DNA of 64,000 nt, taken from the NCBI RefSeq assembly GCF_003590095.1, contig NC_039502.1:1240001-1304000 (forward strand), in the 5' to 3' direction. Origin of the DNA: Trichoplusia ni. Its lineage: Eukaryota > Arthropoda > Insecta > Lepidoptera > Noctuidae. Positions 57,440 to 64,000 of this stretch are shown piece after piece (the stretch's first letter is position 1; each line of letters starts with the position of its first letter). The translations under genes and the position numbers were made by a program. The notes beneath the pieces were generated by a model that was given only the letters and a program-made list of their open reading frames with translations, was not told the DNA's origin and made no database searches.

Positions 57440-58700
57440 CAGAGTTATGAATATTTATGTATCCTGCACAGCCAGGATTGTGTAAAAACTATGTTTTTAT
57501 ATTTTTATTTATTTCTATATAAAACAATTAAATACATGCAAATAACACGACACGTAATTTTAAGAGTTTTATTGATTTCTTTTAATTATAATTCATAAGA
57601 ACAGCGTATTTTCTTTTAATTATGGAATTCAAACTATTATATCTTTTTCAGAATTAATAAAATAACTATGTGAATTAATTTAATTTACTTATTATCATCT
57701 ACTTATTAGGATCTAGCGAAAAGTCTAATTTTTATTACGTTCACATCTAACAATATTTTTATATCTTGAAATTAAAAGTATTGTCTACAATATTATGAAC
57801 CCTAAACGGGGCAGCTATTTGGGTAATAACTAACCCTTAAATCTTATTAACACTAGAGCACTACAAATTTTTTACCTTCTAATAAAAAAAACTACGATTT
57901 GACTAATGTAAAATTTACAAACACGTACTTTAACTATATTCTTATGTTTATTTTAGCTCTACAAAAATTGATAAAATCTGTATTTTTGTCATTCAAAATT
58001 TGTAAGCGTTAATGAACACCACATTTACAACATTGATCTTATGTATTGCTATTACATATTTTGTACTTCTAGTTTTCACTTAAGCACCAAAACATTAAAA
58101 AACAAAGTTTCGGCATCCGTGTGAAATACGATACGAGAGCATTGTTCATTGGGAACCCAGTTACTTGTACTATGAGCTCATAAACCAGATCTGTGACAAG
58201 TGTGAAACCTAAACAGCGTAAACACTACGGGATTCCGTTACCACAATTGCAACAGTGCTTAGGGATCATAGAAAGGGCCTGATTCCGCAAAATACAAGGG
58301 TAATCAAACTTATAAGATATCATCAAAACTGCATAACTTTCCACATCTTCATTACGAACTAGAAGTTACCGAAACTTAGTTTTATGTCTCTACTCTACAA
58401 TTTGATAAATAAGTAAACAATTGAATAATGATTTGAATTAAGTTAAAAATAACACTTGACATTTGACCAAGAATTCATTTGCTAGTAAATTACATTACAT
58501 TTGTATTCTGAAAAACTCACGTCATCTGAAATATCACAAGTAAAAAACGTAAAAATTCACGACTAGAACATAAAAATGGATTATATTTTCGGCGTCACAT
58601 CCGATTCTTATTAAAAAACTATTTAAGTAGATAAACAAATTGCAGTGTTGACTTATTTATCAAACATGGTGTGTGTAGCCTCCCCTGCCCTGGTGAGCGG

Positions 58701-58844
58701 TTACTTAACGGTAACGGAGATGATCCTGACGTCCTCGTAGGGCTTGTCCGTCTTGGGGTTGGTCTTGACGCTGCCGATGTTCTGCACCACCTCCATGCCG
58801 CGGACCACGCGCCCGAACACCGTGTGCTTGTTGTCGAGCCACGG
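58701..58844 (-). CDS. Ppwd1: Ppwd1 terminal exon
   Basis: Acceptor tatgtgcag precedes 58844. Encodes PWLDNKHTVFGRVVRGMEVV and ends RIISVTVK with TAA at 58703-58701, the usual end of cyclophilin domains. No canonical AATAAA was seen on the minus strand close downstream. Confidence 0.96.
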   Translation of the reverse strand, partial: PWLDNKHTVFGRVVRGMEVVQNIGSVKTNPKTDKPYEDVRIISVTVK

Positions 58845-61800
58845 CTGCACATACATATCCAATATTTTATATTACCGATATATTTTATAACAATAGATGT
58901 TCATGAGTTGTCTAGTTATAGAATCTGTCTAATTTGTGACTCATGTGTGATTGTAAAAAAGGTATCAAATAACAATAATTATTCACAAAAAAAGAAATTC
59001 CTAGGTTTGTTTAAAGACAATACTTTTAATTAATTGACAGTTCCTGTTGATACTGAAATATGTAGTATAATAATGGTGATTAAAAGTAATCGGTCAAATA
59101 AAAAGCTCAGTTATCAATCCTAGAGATATCGGAGCAGATTCCGAACCAAATATAGAACAAAATAAACGTTATCTTGAATTATTGCGTGCGTCATTGAAAA
59201 CTAAACACAAAATCATGGAGTCGGACAAGTAAAAACACATCTTAAATTAAGTAAAAAGACCATACAAAACATAAACTGACTCATAGCAGTTATCTAAGCA
59301 GCGCAAACCTTGAGGGACAAAATAGGGGATATAGATACAGGGTTCGAATTGGAGCGGTATTGGAATGAGCTCAGCTCGATAAAGCTTTGTCTATGAGTGA
59401 GCACTGATTGCTTTTTAACGGCCAAAACAAATTTATATAGGTTTTGTTAATACTGACCGTGGGCGCAAGCGTGATGAAGAATTGGCTGCCGTTGGTGTTC
59501 GGCCCGGCGTTGGCCATGCTGACCGTGTAGGGCCGGTCGTGCTTCAGCTGCGGACGGAACTCGTCCGCGAACTCGCCGCCCCATATGCTCTCACCGCCCG
59601 TACCAGTACCTTTGATAAGAGGGAAGACATGACACCGAATAGTTCAAAATATAGTAAAATAATTTTAATTACAGTAGATTTTAGTACCTTATCATTAACA
59701 ATATCTGACCAAGGTCAAAGATTAGAAATAAAATCTACAAGGATATTTATTATACCTTTGTAGATTTACGCCCTTCAATATACATTTCTGTGTCGGTGGT
59801 ATCGATTGTATCAATGCCATGATACGTTTTTTAACGTATCGTGGCAAAATCATACATAAAAATATTTTACCAGAATCAAATACTTCAGAGGAAGAAGTAC
59901 GAATTGACATCGTGCGACTGAAAGACATGGACTAGCTATGGGCTGCAGTAAATTATAATAACGGTTCAATAATTAAATCTATGTCGCGGTAACTTAATGA
60001 ATTAATGTATTCATTTATATTCATGGGGTGCATATCCCAAAATCAAACATAGCATCAATGTTACTTTTCACAGTCATACATACTTTTTTATCAATCAGTG
60101 AAGAAAACCTATTTTTTAAAATCTGAAATCGCTAATCCGCATGCAGCAAACATTTAAAGACCTTATTATTATGAATGTGATGAAATTCAAAAAAGTTATT
60201 AATATCGTACCGGTGGGGTCCCCGGTCTGCACCATGAACCCCTTGATGACGCGGTGGAACACGTGTCCGTTGTAGTAGCCGTTGCGCGCGTGCACGCAGA
60301 AGTTCTCTGCGGTGCGCGGCGTGTCCTTGCCGAACAGGCGCACGTGCACGTCGCCCAGCGACGTGTGCAGCACGGCCTGCTCGTACAGGCGCTGCACGCC
60401 TGCGGGAGTGCTCGCTCACTCAGTATACATAGTCATGAAGAACACTTTTAAATCAAGGCACTGTTTGTACAGTCAACTCGATTTTTATGCATCGTAAATA
60501 CAAACTTATGATGAGTCTTTTCTCTTTCATAACTACAATCTACCTCACGTAGAAAATAGCAGATTTTTAAATACCGTAAAACGGGGTGAATAGAGGGTTT
60601 TCTGGGGTGGATAGAAACAAAGTTTTTATTAAAATTTGGACGTTTAACTAGACAAAACATAAAGATTATACGCAGACTCACAAGTATTTCATAAAGTAAC
60701 TGAGTCTAATCATTTGAATGTAGGAAAATATTCATGTAACCCCCTAAAAACACTATTCTCTATTCACCCCTTGAAACTCTATTCACCCCGTTTTACCGTA
60801 ACTTTTACACATTATTTCTAAAAATAATTAGTTTCACATTGTACCTACTTAAACCTTAAAACAAAATGTAACAGAAAGCCTAAAAAATATGTATGTACCT
60901 TGTCCTTCAGTAGCCGAAATAATGTCTTCCTTCGAGGGCTTCTCATTGAAGATGTCTCTGTCCGCGTCGGGGCTCTTGATGTCGTCGGGGCTGCGGCGTG
61001 AGAACATGTAGAAGCGGTTCTTCTTGTACGCCGTGCAGAACAGAGTCGGGTCCGTCTTCACGTTCAGGAGTGTTGGGTTCTCGGAACCCTCCATCTCGAG
61101 GGTCGTCGCCACTTTTGATTGGTTCGTTCGTCCCTATAAGTCCGAGTTATTTGGGATTGTATAAAACAGTCAATAAAAAAAATGAATTAAATCAGCTGTA
61201 AGGAATACAAATAAAGTTTATCTTTGATATGCTTTACTATCGTGACGGTCACTGAAGAATACATGCTATTGCTGTTTATTCATAGATACGAAGTTGAGTA
61301 TTCCTTAATTTATAAGTAACTATTTTCCTGTACAGGACAAACTTGAACATAATAATTGTAGTATAACATTCACATAGCATGGATCATAATAAAATAAAAC
61401 ATGATGCGTTTACCTGGAAGAGAGCGAGATGCAGCGGGCGCAGGTTCTCGGGCTTGCCGAGCATGGCCACGCAGCGGTTGGTGACAAGGTTCACCACCTT
61501 CACGCCCAGCATGGTCGCGTACACCACGAAGTGCCCCGAACTGTCGAACAACACGTTCGCCAGCTGCACGCACTCAGACTTCTCTAGGTCACGCTCTGCT
61601 GCCATTCTACACCACACGAACATACGTATTAGACAGAATAAGGTTACCGCGTAACATGGTTTGGCCATATGTAAAAAAAAAGCGATTGCGATGTGAATGG
61701 ATGAAGAGAGACGAACAAAATAAATGGATGGATTTGTGAAGGATATGGTCAAGAAGGAGCTGAATATGGTGATAACACATGTTTCGCCCGCCTCAAGTAA

Positions 61801-64000
61801 TTTGGGATAATGGTAAGAGAATGAAGAAAGAAGTTTGACATGTTCTTTAAATTTATATGAAACGACATGCATTTAGAAGAATAGGTTTATTATAATATCG
61901 TACCATTTCAGTTTACATTGATTTAAGAGAGACTAGATGTCATTTTATATTTTTTACCCTACAATAGCATATAGGTAAATTTGTAGTACAAGGCCTTGAA
62001 TCGACGTTACATCTTGAAAATTTTGTAAATAGTAATGACATTTTTAACTTGTATGACAAACCCTGTTAAACCTCAAAATTTCGTAATAATTCAATACTAT
62101 TTTTTATATCACTAAATAAAAATTAAATTTGCTTAACACGTAAAACAAAAATAATAATTATGATTTTTATAAAAGCAAATGTAAGAACTAGCCACATACC
62201 GACATCAATAATATAAAGTATACAAGTTACATCCGTGTCGCCCGCCATGTTTGCAAAGGACTTGGCCAAAAATACCCAAGTAAGATTGTGTTGCCCAATT
62301 AATTATATTGGATCGAGCCAGGAATAAACAGTAAAAAGTTTTTATACAAACCGAATTTACGAGCCTGAGTAATACTTATTTTCAAAACTTATAAGCGAGA
62401 GATTTACTATCTACTTATAATATTTGATGTTACATTTAAATAACTTATGCTCTGTAACAAATGTAACAATTGGATTCAAGTTATAAAAAAAAATAGCGAG
62501 TGCTTGTAAAGCGGCGAAGATACTTTCAAGGCTTCAAGTCACTCGTGTCTTGCAACTAATTTACAAAGCCATGTCACCACTTTCGCATAACCCGTACATC
62601 AAATATATGAATTTAGACTCGCGACAAACAGCTTCCATCTAAAGCGTGAACTACTTGTCCTTGGTCACTGATTGCTGTAGCCAGAAGCACGTTTTCACCA
62701 AGCATTTGCGAAGTATTAGTAAGTGGTTTGTTACCTCCTGCCGAACTCCATGTTGGGCAGCTGCTGCGTCTGGTGCTGCAGCTCCTGGAAGCGCTGCAGG
62801 CTCTCGTCCAGCACCTTGTGCAGCTTGCCTGACAGGAAATGGAACACACGCACCTATTACATCAACAGACAAACATCCGCCTATTATACAATGTGCCCTT
62901 CAAATACTAAACTTTACATTTCCAGAATTGACTAATTGACTGACGTAAATTAAATAAGAATTATCCTTTTTTTATTCAGAGAAGAATTATAAAATAATTG
63001 GTGAATTGCTTAGAGGAATTAATGCGATATTAGCCTGTCGTTGACTGGCAGAGAGTGCCTCAGGCATTAAGTCCGCCATTGTAGGTACATTGATCATTGT
63101 ACAAGAAATGTAAAAATAAAATAAATTTCACGTAACTCGTAATCAATTTAGCATTTTCATTTACACATTGTATGGTTGGCTTGATACATACACACACAAA
63201 TAAAATGACATATATGTACATTATTCCTAGAGAATTTCTGGTGTAGAAAAAACATTAAATATTGTTTGCTCGAAAAACTTATCATTAAGAAACGTAAGTG
63301 TGTCAATGTCACGGACCGAAACAGAAAAATAATTTGGGTGTAACTCGTCTTCAACTGCAACGCGCCGATTAAAAATGCAAATGCGGCTTCATAACTTCAA
63401 CCATTATTACTACAGACTAGATCTGGCTTTGCCTGATTATTATTTTAACTTTACAAAGAAACTACGAAGAAGACATTCGCCTAAAACTAAGATGGGTGAC
63501 TTTTTTTGACACCATCAATAAAGAAAAAATATTTCACGTACACTTTACCGTGTGTGTACGTGTATAATATATGTACAATAAAATACATCTCCAGCAGTAT
63601 GGAATATGATTCCTATGTCGCAGGCGTTTCACAAACATTCAAATCACATGCAAAACACACCCACACTCTGAACAAGCGTTTGTGGTTCACACTTGTAATA
63701 CGCGGGGATCGAGCTCTTGATTCGTCGCCCACAGTGAATTTAGTGTATTGGCTCATAACCCCCAGTTATCAATATTAAAAACGTTAAAGATTGTTAAATC
63801 AGCCTAGCTTTCTGTATATCAGCTTTTGTTTATTTTCTTTCTACATGCAAATAAAGTTTGAAAGAAATCCTAAAATTTTTTTGATGTCCTCTAAATATTT
63901 TACCATGATGCTGCAATAGAAACGGCACAAATACCAGACAGTAATAAAAACTAGCACTCAACAAGCTTACCTTTCGATCCAAACTGATTGACGCCATCTT
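58701..64000 (-). CDS. Ppwd1: Gene C: Ppwd1, WD-repeat and cyclophilin-type peptidyl-prolyl isomerase (3' seven exons)
   Basis: Minus-strand join, 5' to 3': 64000-63971, 62853-62735, 61606-61414, 61133-60899, 60399-60211, 59609-59458, 58844-58701; GT/AG and phase agree at all junctions, giving 353 C-terminal residues. The order matches PPWD1: last WD40 repeats (SISLDRK, FDSSGHFVVYATMLG), the linker FNEKPSKEDI, then a full cyclophilin domain. Active-site residues of the family are present: FHRVIKGFMVQ (Arg, Phe, Gln) and PWLDNKH (Trp and His equivalent to W121/H126 of CypA). Family knowledge: PPWD1 is a nuclear prolyl isomerase associated with catalytic spliceosomes. The 5' half (most WD repeats and the start) lies beyond the right edge. 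Gene C is convergent with gene B, about 7.3 kb away. Confidence 0.95.
59458..59609 (-). CDS. Ppwd1: Ppwd1 exon (middle of cyclophilin domain)
   Basis: Acceptor tatcaaag precedes 59609; donor gtcagt follows 59458; 152 nt. Contains TGTGGESIWGGEFADEF, then the hallmark SMANAGPNTNGSQFFIT of the proline-binding wall. Confidence 0.97.
59816..59845. other. 13-bp hairpin in a Ppwd1 intron
   Basis: gccatgatacgtt (59816-59828), loop tttt, aacgtatcgtggc (59833-59845); one T/G wobble. Probably a small foldback-type repeat fragment. Confidence 0.45.
60211..60399 (-). CDS. Ppwd1: Ppwd1 exon (N-terminal half of cyclophilin domain)
   Basis: Acceptor gcactcccgcag precedes 60399; donor gtacga follows 60211; 189 nt. 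Contains HTSLGDVHVRLFGKDTPRTA, ENFCVHARNGYYNG and FHRVIKGFMVQTGDPTG: the Arg, Phe and Gln of the cyclophilin catalytic pocket. Strongly GC-rich compared with the introns around it. Confidence 0.97.
60572..60800. mobile_element. MITE-like element with 24-bp terminal inverted repeats in a Ppwd1 intron
   Basis: Left end TACCGTAAAACGGGGTGAAT plus AGAG (60572-60595); the right end (60777-60800) is its reverse complement with one mismatch. The 229-bp element has no coding capacity. Related inner copies (ggggtggatagaa, ctctattcacccc) lie near both ends. The superfamily was not assigned. Confidence 0.75.
60899..61133 (-). CDS. Ppwd1: Ppwd1 exon (linker before cyclophilin domain)
   Basis: Acceptor cggacttatag precedes 61133; donor gtacat follows 60899; 235 nt, 78 codons plus one base. 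Contains KVATTLEMEGSENP, KKNRFYMFSRRSPDD and DRDIFNEKPSKEDI, segments characteristic of PPWD1 between the propeller and the isomerase. Confidence 0.95.
61414..61606 (-). CDS. Ppwd1: Ppwd1 exon (WD40 blades)
   Basis: Acceptor gtggtgtag precedes 61606, donor gtaaac follows 61414; 193 nt. The first base completes an Arg codon split from the previous exon. Encodes MAAERDLEKSECVQLANVLF, then DSSGHFVVYATMLGVKVVNL and NRCVAMLGKPENLRPLHLAL, in line with the last WD repeat region of PPWD1. Confidence 0.95.
62735..62853 (-). CDS. Ppwd1: Ppwd1 exon (WD40 end, helical linker)
   Basis: Acceptor ...gtaatag precedes 62853; donor gtaaca follows 62735. 119 nt: VRVFHFLSGKLHKVLDESLQ followed by a Gln-rich helix ending NMEFGR and two bases of an Arg codon. 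A tempting internal acceptor (cctgtcag) would remove VRVFHFLSG and break the frame with the preceding exon, so the longer form is chosen. Confidence 0.88.
63030..63125 (+). repeat. LINE 3'-tail fragment in a Ppwd1 intron
   Basis: gactggcagagagtgcctca followed by ggcattaagtccgccattgt and an aaataaaataaa end: the plus-strand 3' UTR end of a common lepidopteran LINE. Confidence 0.6.
63640..63780 (-). repeat. Degenerate tRNA-like SINE fragment in a Ppwd1 intron
   Basis: gtaatacgcggggatcgagc on the plus strand is the inverse of a B-box-like gctcgatccccgcg; the layout resembles the 1855 fragment. Boundaries approximate. Confidence 0.4.
63971..64000 (-). CDS. Ppwd1: Ppwd1 partial exon at window edge (WD40)
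   Basis: Reads KMASISLDRK to the end of the exon, followed on the minus strand by donor gtaagc. It corresponds to the end of a WD40 blade (family: IATIGSDRK). Phase 0 at the junction fits the next exon. Truncated by the window edge. Confidence 0.8.

Larger units (their letters stand above)
54766..58700. other. Intergenic region between the LINE and Ppwd1
   Basis: AT-rich; contains the GC-rich island at 55490 and the hairpin at 57397. Otherwise no supported gene. Part of the right end must be the 3' UTR of Ppwd1. Confidence 0.5.

Noticed and set aside
58671..60497. Plus-strand frames opposite the Ppwd1 exons
   Set aside because: Shadows of GC-rich exons on the other strand; the minus-strand reading matches the cyclophilin domain throughout.
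62735..62828. Shorter Ppwd1 exon using the cctgtcag acceptor
   Set aside because: It would require a hidden 25-base exon; extending to the acceptor at 62853 restores frame and gives the expected VRVFHF end of the WD blade.

Overview
The window looks like nuclear DNA from a moth or butterfly (Lepidoptera). It is AT-rich and intron-dominated, with short GC-richer exons bounded by GT/AG splice sites. It is littered with repeats typical of lepidopteran genomes: short Helitron-like elements ending in CTAGT, tRNA-derived SINEs, LINE tails, a Penelope-like element and MITE-like inverted-repeat elements. No species is assigned. There are no bacterial-type operons, CRISPR arrays or rRNA genes. A run of exactly 1000 Ns (52006-53005) is an assembly gap.

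Three host genes can be supported. Gene A (+, 31296-32521) is the 3' end of a lipid phosphate phosphatase of the PAP2 superfamily (wunen/LPP/phosphatidate phosphatase type): three exons carrying motifs C2 and C3. Its upstream exons were not found in the preceding 31 kb. Gene B (+, 37056-51361) is a complete six-exon paralogue of 285 residues, head-to-tail with gene A, with the same exon boundaries and phases over the shared part and a 10-kb first intron full of repeats. Both should be six-pass membrane enzymes that remove phosphate from lipid phosphates on the outer or lumenal face. Gene C (-, 64000-58701) is the last seven exons of Ppwd1, the WD-repeat/cyclophilin protein linked to spliceosomes. 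It converges on gene B, and its 5' part runs off the right edge.

Layout: 1-31295 is repeat-rich DNA with no supported host exon. It holds a small Penelope-like copy with a perfect 67-bp inverted repeat, nested in a MITE-like element (7898-8798), and a tRNA-head/LINE-tail chimera (20835-21840). 31296-51361 is the tandem phosphatase pair, with a perfect 190-bp inverted repeat in the last intron of gene B. 51362-58700 is intergenic, with a SINE, the N gap, a decayed non-LTR reverse transcriptase, a GC-rich island and a 19-bp perfect hairpin. 58701-64000 is Ppwd1, with a MITE-like element in one intron.

The observations most worth a second look are the +1-frame coding-like extension and splice donor after the TGA of gene A, the 590-bp Penelope-like copy, the long intronic inverted repeat, and the altered PAP2 motifs in the two paralogues.
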